The position numbers and the translations under genes were made by a program. From Rhizobium sp. CCGE531 (GTDB lineage: Bacteria; Pseudomonadota; Alphaproteobacteria; Rhizobiales; Rhizobiaceae), in contig NZ_CP032684.1 in assembly GCF_003627795.1 (NCBI RefSeq), positions 411,001 to 475,000 on the forward strand: a DNA stretch of 64,000 nt, written 5' to 3'. Shown here in pieces: positions 20,639-28,740 of this stretch. The notes beneath the pieces were generated by a model. The model was given only the letters and a program-made list of their open reading frames with translations, did not search any database and was not told the origin of the DNA. The stretch's first letter is position 1. Each line of letters opens with the position of its first letter.

Positions 20639-21892
20639 TTACGACCACTCGCCCTTGCGCATGACGGGCACACGCGAGCCATCCGCATTGATGCCGTCGA
20701 TATCGACCTTGTCGGAGCCGATCATCCAGTCGATGTGGATCAGGCTGGAATTGCCGCCCTGCGCCTTGATCTGCTCCTGGCTGAGCTTAGCGCCGTCGAT
20801 GAAGCACTTGGAATAGCATTGGCCGAGCGCGATGTGGCAGGAGGCATTTTCGTCGAAGAGCGTGTTGTAGAAAAGGATGCCGCTCGCCGAAATCGGCGAG
20901 GAATGTGGCACCAGCGCCACTTCGCCGAGCCGGCGGGCGCCTTCGTCGGTGTCGAGCACCTTGTTCAGCACTTCCGCCCCGCGCGTCGCCTTGGCTTCGA
21001 TGATCCGGCCGCCTTCGAAGCGCACTTGGATATTGTCGATCAGCGTGCCCTGATGCGACAGCGGCTTCGTCGACGAGACATGGCCTTCGACGCGCAGCGC
21101 ATGCGGCGTGGTGAAGACCTCTTCCGTCGGGATGTTCGGGTTGCAGGTGATGCCGTTCTTGGCGGTGGAAGCGCCGCCATGCCATTCATGGCCATCCGCC
21201 AACCCGACGGTCAGATCGGTGCCCGGTCCCTGGAAATGCAGGGCGGCGAAGCGATGATCGTTCATCCATGTCGAGCGCTTGTGCAGATTGGCATTGTGCT
21301 CCGCCCATGCCGCGATCGGATCTTCGACATCGACGCGAGAGGCCGAGAAGATCGCCTTGGCGAGCTTGGCGACCGCGATCGCTTCCGGATCGTTCGGGAA
21401 GACCAGCTTCGCCCAGGAGGCGTTCGGATAGGAGACGATGTTCCAGTTGGTGTCGAAGTTCGAGATCTTTTCCAGCGCCGGCTTGTAGGCGGCCGAATTG
21501 GCGCGGTTGGCGCGCGCCACCTTGTTCGGATCCTGGTTGGAAAGCAGCATCGGATTGTCGCCGGCGATGGCGAGGCGGGCCGTATTGTTGGAGAAGGCCT
21601 TGGCCATGCCTTCATAGAGCCATGTCGCGGCGCGGTCGAAGCTCGCCTCCTGACCGTATTCGTAGCGGGCAAGCGTCGTCTCTTCGTCCGAATAGAAGGT
21701 GGAGACGATGCCGGCGCCGGCCTTGTAGGCCTCGCGCGTGATCAGCCGGACCAGCGGCATCGCCGCGATCGGCGCCGTCATGAGCAGATCCTGGCCTGCC
21801 TGCAGCTGCAACCCGACCCTTACGGCTACTTCCGCAAGCTTTTCCAGCTTGGCGTGATCGACGGGATAATGATTGGGGGAGGCTGATGTCAT
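20639..21892 (-). CDS. M29 family aminopeptidase
   Basis: A 417-residue leucyl aminopeptidase of peptidase family M29 (AmpS/PepS/thermophilic aminopeptidase T group), a cytosolic two-metal exopeptidase. The conserved blocks are present: CNPNIPTEEVFTTPH, where the glutamate binds metal, GEVALVPHSSPIS, then LFDENASCHIALGQCY and LIHIDWMIGS, which supply the remaining His, Glu and Asp metal ligands. Length is normal. It is a single-gene unit ended by a strong terminator. Confidence 0.94.
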   Translation of the reverse strand: MTSASPNHYPVDHAKLEKLAEVAVRVGLQLQAGQDLLMTAPIAAMPLVRLITREAYKAGAGIVSTFYSDEETTLARYEYGQEASFDRAATWLYEGMAKAFSNNTARLAIAGDNPMLLSNQDPNKVARANRANSAAYKPALEKISNFDTNWNIVSYPNASWAKLVFPNDPEAIAVAKLAKAIFSASRVDVEDPIAAWAEHNANLHKRSTWMNDHRFAALHFQGPGTDLTVGLADGHEWHGGASTAKNGITCNPNIPTEEVFTTPHALRVEGHVSSTKPLSHQGTLIDNIQVRFEGGRIIEAKATRGAEVLNKVLDTDEGARRLGEVALVPHSSPISASGILFYNTLFDENASCHIALGQCYSKCFIDGAKLSQEQIKAQGGNSSLIHIDWMIGSDKVDIDGINADGSRVPVMRKGEWS

Positions 21893-21988
21893 GACGAAAC
21901 CTGCTTGGCTGATATCGAAAGAATGGTCTGAAGACTTAGACCGGTTTGCGGCGAAATTGAAGGCGGTTTGTCCGACTTTGGGAGATCG

Positions 21989-22462
21989 TCAGGCAATCAA
22001 CGGCGCAGCCTTGGCCTTCAGGGCGGTCAGTGCGTCCTGTGGACTCAACCGCACCTGCAGGCCGCGCTGGCCACCGTTGATATAGACATAAGCTTCGGTC
22101 ATCGCCTGCGCCTCGATCGCTGTCGGCACCAGCTTCTTCTGGCCGAAAGGGCTGATGCCGCCCACATGATAGCCCGTCAGACGCTCGGCATCGACAGGCT
22201 TCATCATGGCCGCCGACTTGCCGCCGAAGGCTGCGGCGAGCTTCTTCATGCTGACTTCGTGGTCGGAGGGCACGACGACACAGACGGGCTTGCCATCCAC
22301 CTCCGCCATCAGCGTCTTCAGCACGCGATGCGGCTCCTCGCCAAGCGCTTCCGCCGCCTGTAGGCCAACACGCTCCGCATTCGGATCGTAATCATAGGCA
22401 TGCACGGTGAAGGCGACTTTCGCCTGGATCAGCACTTGCGTCGCGCGGGTGGTTTTTGACAT
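21989..22462 (-). CDS. ybaK: Cys-tRNA(Pro)/Cys-tRNA(Cys) deacylase YbaK
   Basis: A 157-residue stand-alone editing protein of the YbaK/EbsC family, which hydrolyses mischarged Cys-tRNA(Pro). The family sequence order is clear: TRATQVLIQAKVAFTVHAYDYD, EALGEEPHRVLKTLM, the lysine-bearing strand of the substrate pocket, then KKLAAAFGGKSAAMM and YHVGGISPFGQKKLVPT. It stands apart from proS in this window. It follows the orphan ribbon-helix-helix gene on the same strand by 27 bases, so read-through is possible. Confidence 0.93.
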   Translation of the reverse strand: MSKTTRATQVLIQAKVAFTVHAYDYDPNAERVGLQAAEALGEEPHRVLKTLMAEVDGKPVCVVVPSDHEVSMKKLAAAFGGKSAAMMKPVDAERLTGYHVGGISPFGQKKLVPTAIEAQAMTEAYVYINGGQRGLQVRLSPQDALTALKAKAAPLIA

Positions 22463-22489
22463 GGGACCAATATTTCCAGCCGCGCGGCT

Positions 22490-22717
22490 TTATCCGCGTT
22501 CAGAATGAACGCGGTCGAGCTTTTCGAGAATGTCCAAACCACGAGCTTTGTCGCCCTTGGCCGCCTTGAGCCGAAACCGCGTTTCGGCATCGAACTCTGT
22601 GAGTGCCTTTGTCGTCAGTTCTTCAAAAAGCTTGTTGAGACTCGTGCCGCGAGATGCAGCAAGAGCTTTCAGCCGTTCGTGCTGATCGCTTGGAAGACGA
22701 ATTGTCAGCGTGCTCAT
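22490..22717 (-). CDS. Ribbon-helix-helix protein, orphan antitoxin-like
   Basis: A 75-residue protein whose first 45 residues form a ribbon-helix-helix DNA-binding fold: strand STLTIRLPSDQ, helix HERLKALAASRG, turn TSLN, helix KLFEELTTKALTEF. The C-terminal part is charged and helical, the place where antitoxins usually grip a toxin. No toxin gene sits on either side: ybaK is downstream and the ArsC-like gene upstream. It is therefore either a solitary regulator or the survivor of a toxin-antitoxin pair. Confidence 0.75.
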   Translation of the reverse strand: MSTLTIRLPSDQHERLKALAASRGTSLNKLFEELTTKALTEFDAETRFRLKAAKGDKARGLDILEKLDRVHSERG

Positions 22718-22752
22718 GTCAAAGTTTCCTCCGAATAATATGCGGCTGTTGA

Positions 22753-23106
22753 TTATGCCCTGCCGAATGCAGCCGCATAAATATCCGGCTTGAATCCAAC
22801 CAGCAATTTGCCGTCCGCCTCCAGCACCGGGCGTTTGATCATCGAAGGCTGGGCCATCATGAGCGCAATGGCCCTGTCCTTCGAAAGGTCGGCGCGATCC
22901 GCTTCCGGCAGGGCCTTGAAGGTGGTGCCGGCGCGGTTGAGCACGACTTCCCAGCCAGCTTCCTTCGTCCAGCGCTCCAGGTGATCCCTGTCGATACCGA
23001 CGGCCTTGTAGTCGTGGAAATCATAGGCGATGCCGTGGCCTTCGAGCCAGGTCCGGGCCTTCTTCATCGTGTCGCAGTTCTTGATGCCGTAAATGGTGAT
23101 CGTCAT
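22753..23106 (-). CDS. ArsC/Spx-family reductase-like protein (YffB type)
   Basis: A 117-residue thioredoxin-fold protein beginning MTITIYGIKNCDTMKKARTW, the YffB/ArsC-like signature. The active-site cysteine lies in NCDTM. IKRPVLEADGKLLVGF supplies the cis-proline segment of the family. It lacks the extra cysteine of classical arsenate reductases, so glutathione-linked reduction of an unknown substrate is more likely than arsenate resistance. The ATG at 23106 gives the family N-terminus; the 45-codon extension upstream overlaps the MarR operator and is rejected. It is divergent from marR and probably controlled by it. Confidence 0.88.
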   Translation of the reverse strand: MTITIYGIKNCDTMKKARTWLEGHGIAYDFHDYKAVGIDRDHLERWTKEAGWEVVLNRAGTTFKALPEADRADLSKDRAIALMMAQPSMIKRPVLEADGKLLVGFKPDIYAAAFGRA

Positions 23107-23219
23107 GTCGAATCCGTCTCTCGCTGTCCGGTAGGGCATAGCACGCGAATAAAGCGCGGCGAAAGTCGACCACGGGGCAAAGCGGTTCCCTCGTCCATTG
23201 CCGTTGCCACCAATCATCC

Positions 23220-23246
23220 TGTAAATATGCAGCATGCACATTTACA
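23220..23246. promoter_or_regulatory. Dyad operator upstream of marR
   Basis: A 27-base near-perfect palindrome with 12-base arms TGTAAATATGCA and TGCACATTTACA around GCA, one mismatch. It lies 17 bases before the marR start and 114 bases before the divergent ArsC-like start. Size and position fit a MarR-family operator controlling both genes. Confidence 0.7.
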
Positions 23247-23262
23247 GTGCGGATGGAGCATG

Positions 23263-23781
23263 ATGGCGGACAAGGAAATATTACGGCTGGAGAACCTCTT
23301 CGGCGCCATGAGCCTTGCTCTGGTGGACAAGATGGAAAAGGCCTTTGCCGATGAAACCGGCCATGGCCCGAGCGCGATCGCCGCCATCGTCCAGATCGGC
23401 ACAGAGCCCGGTATCACGATCGAGACCCTGCGCAGGATGATCGCGCTTTCGCATTCGGCCACCGTGCGCCTTGTCGATCAACTGGTGGCGTCCGATCTCG
23501 TGCTGCGCGCCGGCGGCGTCGAGGGTGACAAGCGCGCCCGCTCGCTGCAGCTGACCGAGAGCGGGCGGGCGCTCTTTGGCCGAAGCCTTGCCGCCCGCCG
23601 AGCCGTCATCGATCGAGCGTTCAAAGCGCTGAAGCCGGAAGAGACGGAACAGCTCGGCCGCCTCATCGAGAAACTGCTGCCGGCATTGGTCGATCTCGGG
23701 GACGATCAGGATGTGGTTTGTCGTGTTTGCGATCAGGGTGTTTGCGATCAGGACCGCTGCCCGATTGCCTTCATGTCATAG
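23263..23781 (+). CDS. MarR-family transcriptional regulator
   Basis: A 172-residue winged-helix regulator. The central part has the MarR layout: GHGPSAIAAIVQIG, then ITIETLRRMIALSHSATVRLVDQLVASDLVLRA for the recognition helix, then a wing GDKRARSLQLTESGRAL. The C-terminus carries two cysteines close together (VCRVCDQGVCDQDRC, four Cys in all), an unusual cluster that may sense oxidants or bind metal (inference). The start at 23263 has GGAG four bases upstream; an ATG at 23260 is also possible, and the ATG at 23227 lies inside the operator. A second matching palindrome occurs 32 bases after the gene. Confidence 0.9.
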   Translation: MADKEILRLENLFGAMSLALVDKMEKAFADETGHGPSAIAAIVQIGTEPGITIETLRRMIALSHSATVRLVDQLVASDLVLRAGGVEGDKRARSLQLTESGRALFGRSLAARRAVIDRAFKALKPEETEQLGRLIEKLLPALVDLGDDQDVVCRVCDQGVCDQDRCPIAFMS

Positions 23782-23812
23782 CGCACGAACAGCGACCTTG
23801 ACATTTCTCTCT

Positions 23813-23839
23813 ATTATATGCACACTGCATGCATATAAT
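23813..23839. promoter_or_regulatory. Second MarR-type dyad with embedded -10 box
   Basis: A 27-base dyad with perfect 10-base arms ATTATATGCA / TGCATATAAT around a 7-base centre. It shares the ATGCA...TGCA..AT core with the site before marR. The right arm contains a perfect TATAAT (23834-23839), so a bound repressor would cover a promoter reading toward the 53-residue ORF at 23904. Confidence 0.55.
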
Positions 23840-23903
23840 TTGAAGGACGTCTGGTCGCTTCCTTCGAGCGCTGAACATCGCCTACATCAATTCGATCGGA
23901 GGC

Positions 23904-24065
23904 ATGATCGTGATAGTAAATCGTTCAATTCTTGCCCGGCTAACGGACATTGCGCACGCGGCCCTTGTGGGCGCGCAGGATCACGTCCGCCGCTTTGGTG
24001 CGCTTCTGCGGGAAGCGGCCGCAATCGCCTTCGCCATACGGTGCAAGATAATTGACGGCCATTAG
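23904..24065 (+). CDS. Small ORF, 53 residues, unknown function
   Basis: A short frame starting MIVIVNRSILARLTDIAH and ending CKIIDGH. GGAGG lies one base before the first ATG. The sequence is mostly amphipathic helix with hydrophobic alanine-rich segments and several arginines. Upstream are a TATAAT box and a palindrome like the MarR operator, so it may be a MarR-regulated small protein. No family is recognised. It is convergent with the aspartoacylase-like gene, ending 6 bases from it. It may be chance, since the ribosome site is very close to the start. Confidence 0.4.
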   Translation: MIVIVNRSILARLTDIAHAALVGAQDHVRRFGALLREAAAIAFAIRCKIIDGH

Positions 24066-24071
24066 GGCAAA

Positions 24072-25133
24072 TCAGTCTTCCAGCGTTCCCGGCTTGCGGG
24101 CGACGGAGCTTGGCTTATCAGAGCCGATCTTCATCAGGTCACCGCGACGACGCACCAGCCGGTCGGAGACGCGGGTCACGATCAGGCCTGCTTGCGGTGC
24201 GCGGACGTCGATGGTCCCGTCTGCCACGCCGGGCCTGGTGATGATGGTCGCCAGCAGATCGCCTTCTTCGACCCGTTCGCCGATATTGCGATGGAAAAGC
24301 ACCGTGCCGGCCTGTGGTGCGCGGATCATCTCGACATTGTCGAGCGGCACGGCCGGACCATCGAAGGGGCCGAGTACCACGCTTTCGTCCCGCACAGCGC
24401 CGCGCGCGGCCAGGAAGCACCAGAGCCCGGCAGCATCTTCCTTTGCCATCTCGGGATAGACATCGCGCGTGCCGCGCAATTCGACCGTCACCGAAAGCTT
24501 GCCCGGCAGCCTTGCCTTCTTTTCCCCGGGCACTTCGTATTTCCAGGCGAAGCTCACGGCCTCCTCGAAGGCCGAGCTTTCGCCATCCGACAACAAAACG
24601 GCATCCATCTTCAGCGCGGCGGCAAGATCGGAAGCCTCGGGCCAGAAGGCCTCGTCGATATAGGCATATTGCAGGGATTCATCGTCGCAATGCAGATCGA
24701 TCACCAGATCGGCGCCGAGCGCCATGTGGATCAGCTGACGCTTCAGCCGGTCGACGGCGGGATAGCGTTCCAGATTTTCGATCAGCAGATCGCGGTCGCG
24801 GACCGAAATCAGCGGGAAATCGCGGTTGAAATTGGTGCGCGAGCCCAGGTCGAAACGGCCCTGCATCTCGCCGAAGTGCGATTGCGCCGCGCCAATGGGA
24901 TTGGCATGCGGCACGACGGTGATATCGCTCAAAATGGCGCCTGTTTCTTCCGCCTGCCGCAGGCGCTCGCAGAGGAAATGCGCCAAGGCCGTGCCCGGCA
25001 GTTCGCCGGCATGCAGCGCCGCCTGAATGTAGATCTTCGGCGCATCGGCCTTGCTGCCGGCAAAATGCAGAACCGGTAGCCGCCAGGCGATCCCCGCAGT
25101 GTCGCCTTCGATGACGATTTCGGTAACGTTCAT
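24072..25133 (-). CDS. Succinylglutamate desuccinylase / aspartoacylase family protein
   Basis: A 353-residue zinc hydrolase of the M14-like AstE/ASPA group. The zinc site is visible as AALHAGELPG (His-x-x-Glu) and, about 100 residues later, VIDLHCDDE supplying the second histidine. The C-terminal part (about 270-340) is a lipoyl-like beta barrel (RAPQAGTVLFHRNIGERVEEGDLLATI) as in many bacterial members. It probably cleaves an N-acyl amino acid or similar amide. The ATG at 25133 is preferred over a frame 12 codons longer. It is alone on its strand, 113 bases from the MFS gene. Confidence 0.9.
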   Translation of the reverse strand: MNVTEIVIEGDTAGIAWRLPVLHFAGSKADAPKIYIQAALHAGELPGTALAHFLCERLRQAEETGAILSDITVVPHANPIGAAQSHFGEMQGRFDLGSRTNFNRDFPLISVRDRDLLIENLERYPAVDRLKRQLIHMALGADLVIDLHCDDESLQYAYIDEAFWPEASDLAAALKMDAVLLSDGESSAFEEAVSFAWKYEVPGEKKARLPGKLSVTVELRGTRDVYPEMAKEDAAGLWCFLAARGAVRDESVVLGPFDGPAVPLDNVEMIRAPQAGTVLFHRNIGERVEEGDLLATIITRPGVADGTIDVRAPQAGLIVTRVSDRLVRRRGDLMKIGSDKPSSVARKPGTLED

Positions 25134-25246
25134 GGGCCGGCCTCCTGCTGATAATAGTGAGAGACGCATACCAAGCCTTGACGGCAGGCTGCAACCGTTT
25201 GTCGTCGCGCGCCGAAATCAGGATTGGACGAACGACGAAAATGGCG

Positions 25247-26464
25247 TCAGGGATTGCGGTTCCCGCGCAGGCAGAAACTCAGGATCAGGCTGAGCAGGAC
25301 CGCGCCGACCCCAAAGGAGAAGGGGGCGGCATAGCCGAGATGATCGGCAAAAAGGCCGGCGATCGGTCCGGTCGAGCCGAGCGACACATCGAGGAAGATC
25401 GAATAGAGCCCGAGCGCGACGCCGCGGTTCTGCGGCGGGATGCGCTCCATCGCCTCGTTGCCAAGTGCCGGGAAGACAGGCGCGAAGCCCACGCCGGCCA
25501 GGGCCGCGCCGATGATGGCAATGGTCGGGGAGGGCGCAAGCGCAAGCGTTGCCAGGCCGATGATCTCGATGACGAGTGAAATGCGCACCAGCGGCAGGCC
25601 GCCGAAGCGGGCGACAGCCTGTGCAAGACCCAGGCGCACGCCCATAAAGGCGAGGCCGAAAGCACTAAGGGCAAACGAGGCGCCGTCCCAGTTGCGGCTA
25701 TGGAAAAACAGCGCGACGAAGGCCATGACGACGCCGAAGCCGCTGGAGGCGAGCGCAAGCGCGACGCCGTACGGCGCCACACGGCTCAGGACCTGGCCGG
25801 TGCCGATGCCCTTTTCTTTCACGCCCGGAACAGGCGGACGGGTCTGCGCCAGCAAGAACCCGGCGACGGCGAAGAGGATGGTGACGACGCCGATGGTGAA
25901 GAAGCCATATTGCCCCTGCAGCCAGGCGCCGAACGGTGCGGCGAGCGCAATGCCGCCATAGGTGGCGATGCCGTTCCACGAGATGATGCGGACGGTTTCG
26001 CGCGATCCCATGAGGCCGATCGCCCAGGTGATCGCCGCGGTGCTCACCCAGCTTTCGCCGATGCCGAGCGCCAACCGGCCGGCCAGCAGAAGGGCAAGGC
26101 TCGCCGTTGGAACATGGACAGTGAACGTAGAGGCGATCGTCAGCGCGCCGGAAAGCCCGTAAGCGAGAAAGCCGAGAAAGACCGAACGGCGCGGTCCATA
26201 TTGATCGCAGAGCCGCCCGACCTGCGCCCGGCTGACGATGGTTGCCACATATTGCGTGCTGACGGCGATGCCGGCCCAGACGACGCCGAAGCCGAGGCCG
26301 CTGTCGACATAGGTCGGCAGAACCGCGAGCGGAAGACCGATGGCGGCATAGCCGAAGAATGTCAGTGCGACGATCGAGAGGAGGGATAGGGTCGAGGTGG
26401 ACCGGATGGTCTGGGAGGCAGTGTTCACGGGATATCGCCTGCGGACATCGGCAACGATGTCCAT
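25247..26464 (-). CDS. Major facilitator superfamily transporter
   Basis: A roughly 405-residue, 12-helix MFS permease of the arabinose-efflux / YfcJ-YhhS type. The loop between helices 2 and 3 carries GRLCDQYGPRRSVFLGF (MFS motif A), and GESWVSTAAITW and GVGFAPVFPALGNEAM are seen in this group. Substrate unknown. The start is uncertain: ATG 26464 is used here, while a GTG at 26428 would place the first helix closer to the N-terminus. The longer frame upstream is not supported. No regulator is adjacent. Confidence 0.88.
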   Translation of the reverse strand: MDIVADVRRRYPVNTASQTIRSTSTLSLLSIVALTFFGYAAIGLPLAVLPTYVDSGLGFGVVWAGIAVSTQYVATIVSRAQVGRLCDQYGPRRSVFLGFLAYGLSGALTIASTFTVHVPTASLALLLAGRLALGIGESWVSTAAITWAIGLMGSRETVRIISWNGIATYGGIALAAPFGAWLQGQYGFFTIGVVTILFAVAGFLLAQTRPPVPGVKEKGIGTGQVLSRVAPYGVALALASSGFGVVMAFVALFFHSRNWDGASFALSAFGLAFMGVRLGLAQAVARFGGLPLVRISLVIEIIGLATLALAPSPTIAIIGAALAGVGFAPVFPALGNEAMERIPPQNRGVALGLYSIFLDVSLGSTGPIAGLFADHLGYAAPFSFGVGAVLLSLILSFCLRGNRNP

Positions 26465-26652
26465 GCTGTTTGCCACGAAGGAACGGGGTTCGGTATCGGA
26501 TAGCCATGACGGTGGCGGCCGGAGGGCCGTGCATCGCCACGGACAACCGGTATCAGGCAAAAGCAGGCATGGTCAACGAATTGCTGCCTTGCAGCAAAAG
26601 CGATTGACGGGATGAGTTGATTGTGCGTCGGAGCCGAAGCCGCGCATTGCGT

Positions 26653-26680
26653 AAGCGGGGCCGGTTTGCAGGCCCCGCTT
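26653..26680. terminator. GC hairpin between qor-like and MFS genes
   Basis: A perfect 10-bp stem (AAGCGGGGCC / GGCCCCGCTT) with an 8-base loop, 10 bases past the stop of the minus-strand quinone oxidoreductase gene. There is no T-run after it, so termination is likely but unproved. Nothing else is seen in the 225-base gap 26465-26689. Confidence 0.5.
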
Positions 26681-26689
26681 GAAAGGACT

Positions 26690-27664
26690 TTACATCGTCA
26701 AGACGACACTCGCCGTCGTTCGCCCCGCCTCGAGATCGGCATGGGCTCTCGCCGCATCCTTCAGCTCGTATTCGGCGCCGATCGGGTTGACCAGTCCGGC
26801 CTGTAGCGCCGCCATCAGCGCTGTCGTGCCTTGGCGATAGAGCTCGGGATCGTTGGCGTAGGTCAGCACGCTCGGGCGAGACAGCCCAATGGCTCTGGGG
26901 GCGGTCAGCTCCTCTATCTCGATCGGCGGAATGGGACCGGCCGCCTGGCCGAGGCTTGCGACCATTCCGAAAGGACGGATGGCGGCAAACGTCTGCGACA
27001 GCATGGTGCCGCCGATCCCGTCGACGGCGAGATGCACGCCGCGCCGATCGGCAATGCGGCGCGTTTCTGCGACCCAATCCTCGGATGTGTGCAGGAGAAC
27101 CGCATCGGCTCCGGCCTCATGGGCGAAGCCAGCCTTGGCTTCGGAACCGACCGTTGCGATGACGTTTGCGCCAAGCCGCTTGGCAAGGCGCGTGACGAGC
27201 TGGCCGAGGCCGCCCGCTCCCGCATGAACCAGCACCCATTCGCCCGCTTTCACGGGATAGACTTTTTGCAGCACCATATGCGCCGTCAGTCCGCGCAGCA
27301 TGGTGCTGCCGGCGACACGCTCGCTGACGCCATCGGGCAGTTTCACCAGACGGGTGGCCGATAGCGTGCGCACCTCGGCATAGCTGCCGAGCGGATGGCC
27401 GATATAGGCGACGCGGTCGCCCACGCTCAGCTCGTTGACGCCAGGGCCGATGGCCTCGACGACGCCGGCGCCCTCGAAGCCGAGCACGCTCTGGCCGGGC
27501 GGCAGCGGATAGAGCCCGGACCGGACATAGATGTCGACGAAGTTGACGCCGGAAATGCTTTGGCGGATCCGGACCTGGCCGGGACCTGGTTCGGTGACGG
27601 GGAGATCGACGGCTTTCATGGCCTCGGGTCCGCCTGGGCCGGTAATGGCAATCGCTAGGGGCAT
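26690..27664 (-). CDS. Zinc-less quinone oxidoreductase (MDR superfamily)
   Basis: A 324-residue NADPH:quinone reductase of the medium-chain dehydrogenase superfamily. It has the GroES-like N-terminal domain (VRIRQSISGVNFVDIYVRSGLYP, the QOR group signature), then VHAGAGGLGQLVTRLAKRLGANVIATVG, the NADPH-binding fold, and no zinc-ligand cysteines. The start at 27664 has AAGGAG eight bases upstream. It is divergent from the LysR gene at 27756, whose dyad operator sits between the two starts. Enzyme and regulator therefore probably form one module responding to a quinone or electrophile. Confidence 0.93.
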   Translation of the reverse strand: MPLAIAITGPGGPEAMKAVDLPVTEPGPGQVRIRQSISGVNFVDIYVRSGLYPLPPGQSVLGFEGAGVVEAIGPGVNELSVGDRVAYIGHPLGSYAEVRTLSATRLVKLPDGVSERVAGSTMLRGLTAHMVLQKVYPVKAGEWVLVHAGAGGLGQLVTRLAKRLGANVIATVGSEAKAGFAHEAGADAVLLHTSEDWVAETRRIADRRGVHLAVDGIGGTMLSQTFAAIRPFGMVASLGQAAGPIPPIEIEELTAPRAIGLSRPSVLTYANDPELYRQGTTALMAALQAGLVNPIGAEYELKDAARAHADLEAGRTTASVVLTM

Positions 27665-27734
27665 GTGGAAGTCTCCTTTCAGGAGATCTTTGACCATAAA
27701 CAGCGACTTGAATAAATTCGGTATGAGCTCACCG

Positions 27735-27758
27735 CATCTGTGCAATAATGCACAGATG
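27735..27758. promoter_or_regulatory. Dyad operator overlapping the LysR start codon
   Basis: A perfect 10-base inverted repeat CATCTGTGCA / TGCACAGATG with a 4-base centre. Its last three bases are the ATG of the LysR gene. It could be an autoregulatory and divergent operator, and in RNA it would form a hairpin that holds the start codon. The core GTGCAAT..TGCAC recurs beside the LysR gene at 46578. Confidence 0.65.
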
Positions 27759-28637
27759 ATCGATTGGCAGGACCTTCTTCACTTTGCCGCCCTGGCGCGA
27801 ACCGGTTCGCTTTCCGCGGCGGCGCGGGAGCTTGGCGTGGATCACGCAACGGTTGGCCGCCGCATTGCCGCGCTGGAGCGTTCGCTCGACCTGCGCCTGA
27901 TCGATCGGCGGCCGCGCACCTCGCCGCTGACGGCCGATGGCCGCGCCATTGCCGAACTGGTGACCGGGATGGAGGAGAATGTCGAAGCGATCAGGCGCTA
28001 TTCGAAGAGCGCCGTGACCGGACTTTCCGCTGCGGTCAAGGTCAGCGCGCCACCGTCGATCGCCGCCCATCTTCTTGCCCCGAAGGCGGCTCTCTTCCGT
28101 GAGGAGCATCCGGACATCACCTTGACGATTGCCGGCGTCACCCGCCGTGCCGCGCTCAACTACGGAGAGGCCGATATCGCCGTGCGCATGACACGACCGG
28201 AGGAGAGCGATCTCCTGGTTCGGCGTATCGGCATCATGCGCTTCGGCCTCTACGCCATTCCGACCGTGGCGCAAAGGCCCGAGGCGGATTGGGTCTTCAT
28301 CGGCTACGATGCGGCAATGGAGCATCTGACGCAGCAGACTTGGCTTCGCAGCCTGCTGGAAGGCCGCCCGATCGTATTTCGCGCCACCGATGTCTTCGGC
28401 CAGCTGGAGGCGGCCCGCGCCGGGCTCGGCGTCGTGGCGCTCCCAGCCTTTCTGGGCGACAGCGAAGCGGGGCTGACGCGCCTGCCGGTGGCGGTTCCGT
28501 CACCCACGCGCGACCTCTGGCTCGTCACCTATCCCGATCTGCGCCGTTCGCCGGCCATCCGCGCGGTGATGGATTTCGTCAGCGACATCATCGGTGGAAG
28601 CTGCCCCCTGCGCGGCGACGCGGAGGCGGCTGCGTAA
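27756..28637 (+). CDS. LysR-family regulator (MIDW subgroup)
   Basis: A 293-residue LysR regulator starting MIDWQDLLHFAALARTG, with the recognition helix in HATVGRRIAALERSL. Its effector domain spans about 90-285. It belongs to the same subgroup as the gene at 45682 (same MIDW start, 4 tryptophan/aspartate-type conserved positions, same operator type). No ribosome site is seen before the ATG, and the start lies in a perfect dyad. It is divergent from the quinone oxidoreductase and is its likely regulator. Confidence 0.93.
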   Translation: MIDWQDLLHFAALARTGSLSAAARELGVDHATVGRRIAALERSLDLRLIDRRPRTSPLTADGRAIAELVTGMEENVEAIRRYSKSAVTGLSAAVKVSAPPSIAAHLLAPKAALFREEHPDITLTIAGVTRRAALNYGEADIAVRMTRPEESDLLVRRIGIMRFGLYAIPTVAQRPEADWVFIGYDAAMEHLTQQTWLRSLLEGRPIVFRATDVFGQLEAARAGLGVVALPAFLGDSEAGLTRLPVAVPSPTRDLWLVTYPDLRRSPAIRAVMDFVSDIIGGSCPLRGDAEAAA

Positions 28638-28740
28638 GGCTAAGTTCCGACTTGTATTTTCCTGTTGCGGCCCGGCGGCGAATCTCTATCCATAGATGGC
28701 TGGGCCATAGATGGACGGGCCTACTTACGGTCGGTGATCG

